Shown here: positions 24,001 to 35,955 of the stretch, piece by piece | Layout: each line of letters starts with the position of its first letter | Position numbering within the stretch: position 1 is the stretch's first letter | Source: Sinonovacula constricta | Taxonomy: Eukaryota > Mollusca > Bivalvia > Cardiida > Solecurtidae | Assembly: GCA_007844125.1 (NCBI GenBank) | Contig: CM017559.1 | Coordinates: forward strand, 68,898,546-68,962,545 | Reading direction: 5' to 3' | Length of the DNA: 64,000 nucleotides | Position numbers and translations under genes: made by a program | Notes under the pieces: model-generated | The model's input: the letters and a program-made list of their open reading frames with translations, nothing else | Told to the model about the DNA's origin: nothing | Database searches by the model: none

Positions 24001-27000
24001 AGAACCACTGACACACCACAGCCCAGCATGAAGATCTCCTCATAAGAACCTCCGAGAGACCACAGCCCAGCATGAAGATCTCTCCATAAGAACCGCTGAC
24101 ACACCACAGCCCAGCATGAAGATCTCCTCATAAGAACCACTGACACACCACAGCATGAAGATCTCCCCATAAGAACCACTGACACACCACAGCCCAGCAT
24201 GAAGATCTCCTCATAAGAACCTCCGAGAGACCACAGCCCAGCATGAAGATCTCTCCATAAGAACCGCTGACACACCACAGCCCAGCATGAAGATCTCCTC
24301 ATAAGAACCTCCGAGAGACCACAGCCCAGCATGAAGATCTCTCCATAAGAACCACTGACACACCACAGCATGAAGATCTCCCCATAAGAACCACTGACAC
24401 ACCACAGCCCAGCATGAAGATCTCCTCATAAGAACCACTGACACACCACAGCATGAAGATCTCCCCATAAGAACCACTGACACACCACAGCCCAGCATGA
24501 AGATCTCCCCATAAGAACCACTGACACACCACAGCCCAGCATGAAGATCTCCCCATAAGAACCACTGACACACCACAGCCCAGCATGAAGATCTCCCCAT
24601 AAGAACCACTGACACACCACAGCATGAAGATCTCCCCATAAGAACCACTGACACACCACAGCCCAGCATGAAGATCTCCCATTAAGAACCACTGACACAC
24701 CACAGCCCAGCATGAAGATCTCCCCATAAGAACCACTGACACACCACAGGCCAGCATGAAGATCTCTCCATAAGAACCACTGACACACCACAGGCCAGCA
24801 TGAAGATCTCCCCATAAGAACCACTGACACACCACAGCCCAGCATGAAGATCTCTCCATAAGAACCACTGACACACCATAGCCCAGCATGAAGATCTCCC
24901 CATAAGAACCACTGACACACCACAGCCCAGCATGAAGATCTCCCCATAAGAACCACTGACACACCACAGCCCAGCATGAAGATCTCCTCATAAGAACCAC
25001 TGACACACCACAGCCCAGCATGAAGATCTCCCCATAAGAACCACTGACACACCACAGCCCAGCATGAAGATCTCTCCATAAGAACCACTGACACACCACA
25101 GCATGAAGATCTCCCCATAAGAACCACTGACACACCACAGCCCAGCATGAAGATCTCCTCATAAGAACTACTGACACACCACAGCATGAAGATCTCCCCA
25201 TAAGAACCACTGACACACCACAGCCCAGCATGAAGATCTCTCCATAAGAACCACTGACACACCACAGCATGAAGATCTCCCCATAAGAACCACTGACACA
25301 CCACAGGCCAGCATGAAGATCTCCTCATAAGAACTACTGACACACCACAGCCCAGCATGAAGATCTCCCCATAAGAACCACTGACACACCACAGCCCAGC
25401 ATGAAGACTCCCCATAAGAACCACTGACACACCACAGCCCAGCATGAAGATCTCCCCATAAGAACCACTGACACACCACAGCCCAGCATGAAGATCTCCC
25501 CATAAGAACCACTGACACACCACAGCCCAGCATGAAGATCTCCTCATAAGAACCGCTGACACACCACAGCATGAAGATCCCCCCATAAGAACCACTGACA
25601 CACCACAGCCCAGCATGAAGATCTCCTCATAAGAACCGCTGACACACCACAGCATGAAAATCTCCCAATAAGAACCGCTCACACACCACAGTTCAGCATG
25701 AAGATCTCCCCATAAGAACCACTGACACACCACAGCATGAAGATCTCCCCATAAGAACCGCTGACACACTACAGCCCAGCATGAAGATCTCCCCATAAGA
25801 ACCACTGACAAACCACAGCATGAAGATCTCCTCATAAGAACCACTGACACACCACAGCCCAGCATGAAGATCTCCTCATAAGAACCGCTGACACACCACA
25901 GCATGAAGATCTCCTCATAAGAACCACTGACACACCACAGCCCAGCATGAAGATCTTCCCATAAGAACCGCTCACACACCACAGTTCAGCATGAAGATCT
26001 CCCTATAAGAACCACTGACACACCACAGCATGAAGATCTCCCCATAAGAACCGCTGACACACCACAGCCCAGCATAAAGATCTCCCCAGAAGAACCACTG
26101 ACACACCACAGCCCAGCATGAAGATCTCCCCATAAGAACCACTGACACACCACAGCCCAGCATGAAGATCTCCTCATAAGAACCACTGACACACCACAGC
26201 ATGAAGATCTCCCCATAAGAACCTCTGACACACCACAGCCCAGCATGAAGATCTCTCCATAAGAACCACTGACACACCACAGCCCAGCATGAAGATCTCC
26301 CCATAAGAACCACTGACACACCACAGCCCAGCATGAAGATCTCCCCATAAGAACCACTGACACACCACAGCCCAGCATGAAGATCTCCCCATAAGAACCA
26401 CTGACAAACCACAGCCCAGCATGAAGATCTCCCCATAAGAACCACTGACACACCACAGCCCAGCATGAAGATCTCCTCATAAGAACCACTGACACACCAC
26501 AGCCCAGCATGAAGATCTCCCCATAAGAACCACTGACACACCACAGCCCAGCATGAAGATCTCATAAGAACCACTGACACACCACAGCCCAGCATGAAGA
26601 TCTCCCCATAAGAACCACTGACACACAACAGCCCAGCATGAAGATCTCCCCATAAGAACCGCTGACACACCACAGCCCAGCATGAAGATCTCCTCATAAG
26701 AACCACTGACACACCACAGCCCAGCATGAAGATCTCCCCATAAGAACCACTGACACACCACAGCCCAGTATGAAGATCTCCCCATAAGAACCACTGACAC
26801 ACCACAGCACAGCATGAAGATCTCTCCATAAGAACCACTGACACACCACTGCCCAGCATGAAGATCTCCTTATAAGAACCACTGACACACCACAGCCCAG
26901 CATGAAGATCTCCCCATAAGAACCACTGACACACCATAGCCCAGCATAAAGATCTCTCCATAAGAACCACTGACACACCACAGCCCAGCATGAAGATCTC

Positions 27001-28500
27001 CTCATAAGAACCACTGACACACCACAGCATGAAGATCTCCCCATAAGAACCACTGACACACCACAGCCCAGCATGAAGATCTCCTCATAAGAACCACTGA
27101 CACACCACAGCCCAGCATGAAGATCTTCTCATAAGAACCACTGACACACCACAGCCCAGCGTGAAGATCTCCTCATAAGAACCACTGACACACCACAGCC
27201 CAGCATGAAGATCTCCCCATAAGAACCACTGACACACCACAGCCCAGCATGAAGATCTCCCCATAAGAACCACTGACACACCACAGCCCAGCATGAAGAT
27301 CTCTCCATAAGAACCACTGACACACCACAGCCCAGCATGAAGATCTCCTCATAAGAACCACTGACACACCACAGCATGAAGATCTCCCCATAAGAACCGC
27401 TGACACACCATAGCCCAGCATGAAGATCTCCTCATAAGAACCGCTGACACACCACAGGCCAGCATAAAGATCTCCCCATAAGAACCACTGACACACCATA
27501 GCCCAGCATGAAGATCTCCTCATAAGAACCGCTGACACACCACAGGCCAGCATAAAGATCTCCCCATAAGAACCACTGACACACCATAGCCCAGCATAAA
27601 GATCTCCCCATAAGAACCACTGACACACCACAGCCCAGCATGAAGATCTCCTCATAAGAACCACTGACACACCACAGCCCAGCATGAAGATCTCTCCATA
27701 AGAACCACTGACACACCACAGCATGAAGATCTCCTCATAAGAACCACTGACACACCACAGCCCAGCATGAAGATCTCCCCATAAGAACCACTGACACACC
27801 ACAGCCCAGCATGAAGATCTCCCCATAAGAACCACTGACACACCACAGCATGAAGATCTCCTCATAAGAACCACTGACAAACCACAGCCCAGCATGAAGA
27901 TCTCCTCATAAGAACCACTGACACACCACAGCCCAGCATGAAGATCTCCCCATAAGAACCATTGACACACCACAGCATGAAGATCTCCCCATAAGAACCA
28001 CTGACACACCACAGCCCAGTATGAAGATCTCCCCATAAGAACCACTGACACACCACAGCCCAGCATGAAGATCTCTCCATAAGAACCACTGACACACCAC
28101 AGCATGAAGATCTCCTCATAAGAACCACTGACAAACCACAGCCCAGCATGAAGATCTCCCCATAAGAACCACTGACACACCACAGCATGAAGATCTCCCC
28201 ATAAGAACCACTGACACACCACAGCCCAGCATGAAGATCTCCCCATAAGAACCACTGACACACCACAGCATGAAGATCTCCCCATAAGAACCACTGACAA
28301 ACCACAGCCCAGCATGAAGATCTCCTCATAAGAACCACTGACACACCACAGTATGAAGATCTCCCCATAAGAACCACTGACACACCACAGCCCAGTATGA
28401 AGATCTCCCCATAAGAACCACTGACACACCACAGCCCAGCATGAAGATCTCTCCATAAGAACCACTGACACACCACAGCCCAGCAAGAAGATCTCACTAT
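21066..28500. repeat. 44/39 bp minisatellite D in intron 4 (7.4 kb)
   Basis: About 175 units, consensus AGAACCACTGACACACCACA + GCCCAGCATGAAGATCTCCCCATA (44 bp), alternating with a 39 bp form lacking the GCCCA. Higher-order blocks repeat at 640 bp (22470/23110/23750) and 918 bp. The gene-sense strand of the unit has no stop in any frame, so overlapping ORFs up to 518 codons appear (phrases GEIFMLGCGVSVVL, CWAVVCQWFLWGDLHAGLW); they are intronic and not treated as genes. Confidence 0.97.
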
Positions 28501-29232
28501 ACAAAAGTTTTTGAGGGTACCAAATCTAATGTGGAGGGAGGCTGTGAAGTAAACTATTACCAACTCTAACCACTCAAAACTAACTTTGATTTCCCAATGA
28601 TGCAAAATAAAAAAGTTTAATGGTACTGATAGTACAGATGTTCTACAAGCAATTTACCATTTTGCGGCACATTAACCAAATCCTAGAAATCTGAAACATC
28701 AGACTGCTTTGCCAGTATAATTTTGATCACTGTGTTTCAATAAAGTTGTCAACTCATTTTGTTAAAGTTTAAGGGCAGAGTCATCAGAGATATTTTAGAT
28801 AGATAATGAATATGCATGCACACCAAGATGTGATTAAATACATTAAACAGATACAGAGATTTGAGCCCTGACAAAATTTACTGTTGTTTCCAACCACCAA
28901 ATTTAGATTGTGCATGTTGTGTCTGATGTAAAGTGGTTAAAAAGAAAACAATTCTACTCATATACATCTCTGAATTAAGTGACATAAATAAACGATAACA
29001 GGCTATCACTATTTCCAGATGTCAAGTGAAGGAAGAAAAGGAATTCACACTTTCTGGTCAAATATTGTTGGTAATATTTTGGCGTGTATGTGTGTGTGGG
29101 TATGTGTGTGGTATTCATTGCAAAATTGATCCTGCTGACTGGTCAAATAGGCCTCACTGCTTAAATGTGATCTATAATTATAGACCAGATATCTCACAAC
29201 TCATTTTCTTTTGGCAAAGAACACTATGTTAC
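28501..29232. other. Intron 4, upstream part: nothing recognised
   Basis: AT-rich unique sequence between minisatellite D and exon 4; no gene or repeat structure seen. The plus-strand ORF near 29026 is the antisense shadow of exon 4. Confidence 0.6.
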
Positions 29233-29391
29233 CTTGATCTATGGTGGACATCATCCCCAAACCTCCTGCTGCACTATGGTAGAGAGGGGTACATGTGTAT
29301 AAGATGTCATTGGGGTTGAAACCAATCAACTGGAAGAACTTGGTTACACTGATTGCCTTGCCTTGGGAGATGATGGCTGGCTTTGGAAGAC
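29233..29391 (-). CDS. SLC27A: SLC27A exon 4
   Basis: 159 nt, acceptor TTTTCAG|GT at 29392, donor ATCAAG|GTAACA at 29232. It completes the signature as TSGTTGLPKPAIISQ and continues with the conserved CTPLYHSAAGGLG segment (family form LPLYHSAG), residues ~233-285. Splicing to exon 5 gives [18 protein letters not shown], matching the family G.T.V.R.KFSAS.FW block, which confirms that the 8.6 kb intron 4 between them holds no further exon. Confidence 0.93.
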
Positions 29392-29474
29392 CTGAAAACA
29401 AATATCTTTAATATATAGTTATCTCTCAGCCCTGTTTAACATGAATTGATCAGACCTAAGTATGGAGTGTAGAT

Positions 29475-29750
29475 GGGATGAGATTAGCCGGCATTTTTGC
29501 CGATACTGCGCAGCAACATTTCTATCATAACAGCACAGGGGCACTTATAAGGTGCCCAGGGACTGAACCGGGCCAGTCCATTATACTGACACCGACTAGT
29601 CAGGCGTAATGCTGTCCCCAAAGCCCCGAGCGTTAGGAGGGAAGCCACTACTACCAACTTTAAAGTCTTTGGTATGACCCGACCGGGGTTCAAACCCACG
29701 ACCTCTCGATCCGCAAGCCGACGCTCTACCATCTGAGCTACTTCAGCCGG
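29475..29750 (-). mobile_element. tRNA-derived SINE with 14 bp target-site duplication
   Basis: On the minus strand the head reads GAAGTAGCTCAGATGGTAGA...GTGGGTTTGAACCCCGGTC, with a good A box (TAGCTCAGATGG) and B box (GGTTTGAACCC). Then comes the core CATACCAAAGACTTTAAAG and GTAGTGGCTTCCCTCCTAAC. Flanks TATGGAGTGTAGAT at 29461-29474 and 29751-29764 are a perfect 14 bp target duplication, which fixes the element ends. The core is shared with the 4.6 and 20.1 kb SINEs. Confidence 0.92.
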
Positions 29751-30029
29751 TATGGAGTGTAGATCCACTAGAATCCCTTGCATGGAGCTGTATGATCTGG
29801 ATCTAGAATGTAAGCTTCTTTGTCTATATAAATACTTCTAGCATTATGTACATTTAGTCAATAAAGAAAGTTTCATATTAGCATGGGATGTAAACAAATG
29901 TAGCAAACTATGGGTTTATATTAAGTCTTAGTCCTGAAAATGATGGGTAAGTTCTTGCTCCAAGAAACATTGCATTGTCTTATTCTATTTTTCTCTGATC
30001 ATAATTGGGATACTAAAGTTTAGATGGTC

Positions 30030-31165
30030 CTGGATAAATCTTGATTCACTGTCTGCTCTCCAATGAGAGGCTACAGTTTTGAGGGCTCTTGGTAAATCTT
30101 GATTCACTGTCTGTTCTCCAATGTAAAGCTACAGTTCATAGGGCCCTTGGTAAATCTTGATTCACTGTTTGCTCTACAATGTAAAGCTACAGTTCATAGG
30201 GCCCTTGGTAAATCTTGATTCACTGGCTGCTCTCCAATGTAGGGCTACAGTTTAGAGGGCCTGGATAAATCTTGATTCACTCTCTGTTCTCCAATGTAAA
30301 GCTACAGTTTTGAGGGTCCTGGGTAAATCTTGATTCACTGGCTGCTCTCCAATGTAAGGATACAGTTTTGAGGGCTCTTGGTAAATCTTGATTCCCTGTC
30401 TGCTCTCCAATGTAAGGATACAGTTTATAGGGCCCTTGGTAAATCTTGATTCCCTGTCTGCTCTACAATGTAAAGCTACAGTTTATAGGGCCCTTGGTAA
30501 ATCTTAATTCACTGTCTGCTTTACAATGTAAAGCTACAGTTTATAGGGCCCTTGGTAAATCTTGATTCCCTGTCTGCTCTACAATGTAAAGCTACAGTTT
30601 TTAGGGCCCTTGGTAAATCTTAATTCACTGTCTGCTCTACAATGTAAAGCTACAGTTTATAGGGCCCTTGGTAAATCTTAATTCACTGTCTGCTCTCCAG
30701 TGTAAGGCTACAGTTTAGACGGTCCTGGGTAAATCATGATTCACTTTCTGCTCTCCAATGTAAAGCTACAATTTAGTGGGCCTTGGTAAATCTTGATTCA
30801 CTGTCTGCTCTCCAATGAGAGGCTACAGTTTAGAGGGCCCTGGGTGAAGCTTGATTCACTGTCTGCTCTACAATGTAAAGCTACAGTTTATAGGGCCCTT
30901 GGTAAATCTTGATTCACAGTTTGCTCTACAATGTAAAGCTACAGTTTATAGGGCCCTTGGTAAATCTTGATTCACTTTCTGCTCTCGAATGACAGGCTAC
31001 AGTTAAGAGGGCCTAGATAAATCTTGATGCACTCTCTGTTCTCCAATGAGAGGCTACAGTTTTGAGGGTTCTGGGTAAATCTTGATTCACTCTCTGCTCT
31101 CCAATGTTAAGCTACAGTTTAGCGGGCCCTGGGTAAATTTTGATTCACTGTCTGCTAAAGAAGCT
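30030..31165. repeat. 58 bp minisatellite G in intron 3
   Basis: About 19 diverged units, consensus GGTAAATCTTGATTCACTGT + CTGCTCTCCAATGTAAAGCT + ACAGTTTATAGGGCCCTT. Confidence 0.93.
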
Positions 31166-31865
31166 ACAGATTAGAGGGTATTAGGTAATTATCTCTGTTC
31201 TTTGTATTCACAGAGTTGATTCAAACTATTTCGTGGTAATAACAGTTTCTTAAAACTTCTCTTTTTATATAAAGAGCTTGTCATTATTCCTGATGAATAC
31301 CCATGAATGGTCCAAACATGGGCATAATAAAGTTAGTTTAACACTTAGATGATGCTGCATGTTCATTCTAAGATCTTTAAAGCACTTTCTTTCCCAAAAG
31401 AGTTGTTACAACCCTTCAATGATTAAATTTACAATATCCCTTATTTCTGAGAGCTGTGTTCATATGAGCTTTTTGTATTTGGTCAAATATGGCTTCAGCC
31501 TACAGCCTCCTCCATAGTTCAGTAAGTACCTGTTAAAACACAGGAGGTGGTACAATAGCCTGCTTCATTTGTTACTAAGCCATACTCTTTTCCTGTTTTT
31601 TTTTTTTGCTGAACAAATTATAACTAAAGGTGAATCAATATAGACTTTGCAGTAAATAGTGTAGATCCTGATCAGTCAGCTCCCAGCGAAAACTAGCTGA
31701 TGTCGATCAACACTATTTGTCACAGACTGACCACTTTGTCAACAGTGGGTTTAATATAGAAATACAATAAACTAAGATTTAACCAAGAACTTATATCTCA
31801 ATTCACTTCTGGCCTCTTAGATGAATTAGGCATGACTTAACTTGGCTACAACTTAAACAAAAAGA

Positions 31866-32620
31866 AATATTTTCAATAAAACCATGATGGCCCTTAATCG
31901 TAAAAGGACATGGGCTTTTAGTAGGCTCACATCTGGCATTAAGCAATTGTGTTATTAACATTTTTCTAAAATTTGACTTAGTCAATTAGTTTTCATCACC
32001 CCACCTGACCTAGTTCACACCTCATCCAAGATTTCATATAGGCAAACATTCTGGCCATGTTTAGTGAAGACAGGGCTATAAATGTGGTGTCTAGCGTGTT
32101 TACAAGCTTTTTCTAATATTTGACCTAGTGACCCACTTTTTGACCCACCGTGGCCCCCAAATGAACTCATCCAAGATTTTATACAGACAAATATTCTGAC
32201 CAAGTTTGGTAAAGATTTGGCTATAAATGTGGCCTCTAGTGTGTTCAAAAGTTTGTCCTAAGATTCAACCTGGTCACTTAGTTTTGGATCCCACTTGACC
32301 CAGTTACCAACTCATCCAAGATTTCATGAAGGCAAATATTCTGGCCAAGTTTAGTGACGATTGAAAAATGTGGTCTCTAGCATGTTCACAAGGTTTTTCT
32401 AAAATTTGACTGTATGTCCTAGTTTTTGACCCCACATCACTCAATTATGAACTCATCCAAAATTTCTTGCAGACAAACATTCTGACCTAGTCTGATAAAG
32501 ATTGGATAAAAACTGTAACCTGTAGTGTGTTCATAAGCAAATTGTCGATACAGACGAAGGGGTATATGAAAAGCTCACGTTGAGCACAACCTTAAGCACG
32601 TTGTGCTCAGGTGAGCTAAA
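31866..32620. mobile_element. Bivalve-type repeat with internal 106 bp units, copy 3 (intron 3)
   Basis: It starts AACCATGATGGCCCTTAATC and ends AGCACGTTGTGCTCAGGTGA + GCTAA, with fewer internal 'CAAGTTTGGTAAAGATTTGG' units than the 13.2 kb copy. The left tip is partly altered. Confidence 0.82.
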
Positions 32621-32813
32621 AATGAAAAAGAAGATGCCAACAAACTGATTTCTGAACGTTCTTTGGAGTAGAAAGGTGGTAATGGTGTTGAAATAAACTT
32701 TAGAATTTGTCAATGAGTTCTTTTAATATGAATGACAAGATGGAAACACCTTTATACCAGTGCTTCACAATCTTGTGATAATTAAAAAGCATACATATAC
32801 TTTAACAGCTGAC

Positions 32814-33026
32814 CTGTTGTGCCTGAGGTGAAGATATAACATGCAGGTGTATTCAATTGAATGCCTTCACGGGTATGTGGAGTGACGGAGACTGGTTCAG
32901 AATGTAGCATCAGCTCATCCCAGGACTGGAAACCGGACATGAGGGGCTGTGCTGCGCCTCGGACAAACACAGGTATGTTGTTGAGGTTTGGGTACACCTC
33001 CTCCACATTCTGTAGGATCTGCTCTC
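32814..33026 (-). CDS. SLC27A: SLC27A exon 3 (AMP-binding motif)
   Basis: 213 nt, acceptor ATTCAAG| at 33027, donor ACAACAG|GTCAGC at 32813. It encodes about residues 162-232, starting GEQILQNVEEVYPNLNN and ending YIFTSGTT, so the ATP/AMP signature TSGTTG (about residues 228-233) is split across the exon 3/4 junction. The acceptor choice is the one that keeps phase with exon 2 and gives the expected short spacer after the LILG segment; its polypyrimidine tract is weak, so the exact 5' edge is less certain than the rest. Confidence 0.88.
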
Positions 33027-34327
33027 CTTGAATAGTTACAGTGCAGTTGAATTTAACAGCAACCAAATAAGAGATTATTATAGCATTTGAAGATTGTATA
33101 TTCTCGGAATTACATTTTATGTTCACAATGTATCAATTAAAAAAATGCAACATATTAACATAGCAGGACATATCTGAGATAACTTATTAGCAATATATAA
33201 AACTTAGCCATGGCCCAAGATAATCATTTGTCATGTTTATAAGGAGTGGTATAACATCAATTCAGGTTGTCAAGCTATTGTGTTGCAATAAAGGCAGCAT
33301 TGATTTACTTGCACACCATCTGCACATGAAGTATCTTGGCGGCATGCTAAATCCTTAGCTTGGTAAGCACTAATTGAAACAGCACATGCAATTTAGCTAG
33401 CTCCTGCTGATAGCAGTCGGACCAGGACCTGCATCTTTTGATACAGACTCTGTAGGAGTAAGCCAAATGATATAAGTATGAAGATGTAGGCAAAGAGGTA
33501 AGATTTTGGTTTGATAAGTTTAGCCGGATAAGGGTTTATTTATCATAGTGTATGTGGTGGGTCACCTCACTGACTCAGACCGACATGTTAGAGGGGAGCT
33601 TGTGGTCAAGTATCTGGAATATTGTCTCTCACTGTGTGGGTTGGAGTCCCAGTTGAGGTGATAAATATCATGTAGTGAGGTCCTCCAGATAAACTGCAAT
33701 GCACCAGTGGTTCTACCCAGACATTTGTCTACGGTCTTTCACCATTCATTATAGCTAGATGTTATTAATATCCCCATTATTGTATCTGTGAAATGGGTGT
33801 GATATAACAAACATCTAAGGTCCTTTAAATTCTGTTGACCTCAAGCTATTTTGGTAATATATGACACTAAGCACCTTCCTAAGTCTAAAAGCTTGTGTCC
33901 GACAGTTTTGGCCAGTTTTCCTTTCTCTCAAGCAACCAACTAAATTATTGTTTTGGTAAAGGATCCCGTGAAATGCTGCTAATTGGTGCCCTATGTCTCT
34001 ACAATGTTCCACTTGTCTTTAGAAAAATCCACTTCCTATCTGAGCCACACTTCAGTTATTTTTTAACAATGAAAACCATGTGATCACTACTTCTGATATC
34101 ACATGACATGATCATCCTAGTAATCACCTCTGACGTTGATATCTATTTTTAGCGCAAATTCCCATCATGCAGATTTATAGATTTTAAAATAATAAACATT
34201 TATAGCAGTCAAATTTATGATTTGCACTAAAGTATTAGTTTATGCAGCAATTATGCAGAGAACACCCCCAGAACAAGGGTTAGATATGTAAACTGTCAGA
34301 TACCACTTATACTGTCCACTTTACAAA
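33027..34327. other. Intron 2, upstream half: possible decayed SINE, otherwise unique
   Basis: Around 33590-33668 GCTTGTGGTCAAGTATCTGG...GTGGGTTGGAGTCCCAG resembles a decayed tRNA-type A box/B box pair, plus orientation (confidence about 0.35). Nothing else is recognised. Confidence 0.4.
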
Positions 34328-35073
34328 CTCACCTTTACCCAGGATGAGATATATGGCCTCACATGCCTGGAGAGTATGACATGACCTTCAATGTCCACTA
34401 GTCATACACACCTTTACCCTGGATGAGATATCTCACCTCACATGCCTGGAGGGTATGATATCACCTTTAATGTTAACTAGACATACACACCTTTACCCAG
34501 GATGAGACGTCTGGCCTCACATGCTTGGAGAGTATGATATCACCTTTAATGTTCACTAGACATACACACCTTTACCCAGGATGAGATATATGGCCTCACA
34601 TGCTTGGAGAGTATGATATCACCTTTAATGTTCACTAGACATACACACCTTTACCCAGGATGAGACATCTGGCCTCACATGCCTTAAGGGTATATCATTT
34701 TTAATGTCTACTAGACATACTCACCTTTACCCAGGATGAGATATCTGGCCTCAGATGCAATGAGAGTATGATACCACCTTTAATGTCCACTAGACATACT
34801 CACCTTTACCCAGGATAAGATATCTGGCCTCAGATGCATTGAGGGTATGATATCACCTTTAATGTTCACTAGACATACACACCTTTACCCAGGATGAGAT
34901 ATCTGGCCTCACATGCCTGGGGAGACTGATATCACCTTTAATGTCCACCAGACATACTCACCTTTACCCAGGATGAGATATCTCGCCTCACATGCCTGGA
35001 GAGACTGATATCACCTTTAATGTCCACTAGACATACTCACCTTTACCCAGGATGAGATATCTCGCCTCACATG
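34328..35073. repeat. 79 bp minisatellite spanning the exon 2 / intron 2 border
   Basis: The motif CCTTTACCCAGGATGAGATA recurs at 34332, 34411, 34490, 34569, 34648, 34724, 34803, 34882, 34961 and 35040: ten copies, period 79 bp (one 76). On the gene strand each copy reads exon-2-like GCATGTGAGGCCAGATATCT + CATCCTGGGTAAAG followed by GTGAGT or GTGTGT. Only the rightmost copy is attached to the rest of exon 2. Confidence 0.97.
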
Positions 35074-35151
35074 CCTTGAGGGTGTGAGTCAATGACACAC
35101 CCTTGATGTGGTAATTAATGAAGGCTACAGCTATCCCCAACTTCTGCAGGC
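35041..35151 (-). CDS. SLC27A: SLC27A exon 2
   Basis: Acceptor TTATATAG| at 35152, 111 nt. The exon encodes the stretch LQKLGIAVAFINYHIKG...LTHTLKACEARYLILGK (residues ~125-161), which corresponds to the FATP segment LxKLGxxVAxIN...L.H.L..C.AR.LI. The phase-1 G from exon 1 completes the first Gly codon. Two donors are possible 6 nt apart: AAAG|GTGAGT (chosen, closer to consensus, exon end 35041) and CTGG|GTAAAG (exon end 35047). Either keeps the frame; the difference is two residues. The last ~34 nt of this exon together with its donor form part of the 79 bp unit tandemly repeated downstream (34328-35073). Confidence 0.88.
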
Positions 35152-35955
35152 CTATATAATAGAGACATTTTATTCAATTAAATGTAGCTATAATACCTTA
35201 AATGACCTTTACATTATTCTCATTTGTCTCCTCGAAACAAAATTTAATATTTATCACATAACCTACTGTGCGAGCTGGAGGTAGCACTCATGCGGTTATT
35301 TTTGGTAATACACTAGTCAGTTATTGTAGTGTGACATCATTAACTATGTGTAGTGTATATGCCATATCCTGATCACTTTGTTGTCTCCATTTTATGTATT
35401 TTGTTAGATAATTTCATTTTAATCAATACAAAAAACAACATTTTAGTCATGTTATAAACAAATATATTTTTTATGCAGATTCTCCCAAACAGAAACATAT
35501 CCAAGCTGACTGTTCATACTAGACAAAGATGATGAATTGTAAACACAAAAAAAATGATGTTTTGGTTATGTGATAAACAGAATCTTATATTCGTGTTCAT
35601 CAGATACTTAACACATCTAAAATGATACAAAACTTGGCAGAGCCTAATTTCGTATCATTTCATCCAACTTGTTTAATATTTTCAGTATCTAATGAACACT
35701 CAGATCAGTTCCTCTATATCTCAGGGTAATATGCAAAAAAAATTACCCTCACATGGACCTAAGTCAATTATTGAGTCTTGTTTGGTAAGAGTTTATTAAT
35801 TGAACTTGTTCTGTGTGATTGTTAGGTCAATTTAATTTGTTATATGTATATACATGTATATATAATAATGAAGAAAGCTGACCTGAAACTTCCATTCACA
35901 TACTGAGAATTTTGCCAGGAAAACAACATCTCTTGAAGAAGTCTAAAGTATGGTC

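Noticed and set aside
24426..25982. 518-codon minus-strand ORF (and the other long ORFs in 21-28.5 kb) as a Cys/Trp-rich repeat protein gene
   Set aside because: It lies within intron 4 of SLC27A between two exons that join perfectly, consists only of the 44/39 bp unit, is open in all frames at once, and has no unique N- or C-terminal domain or signal.
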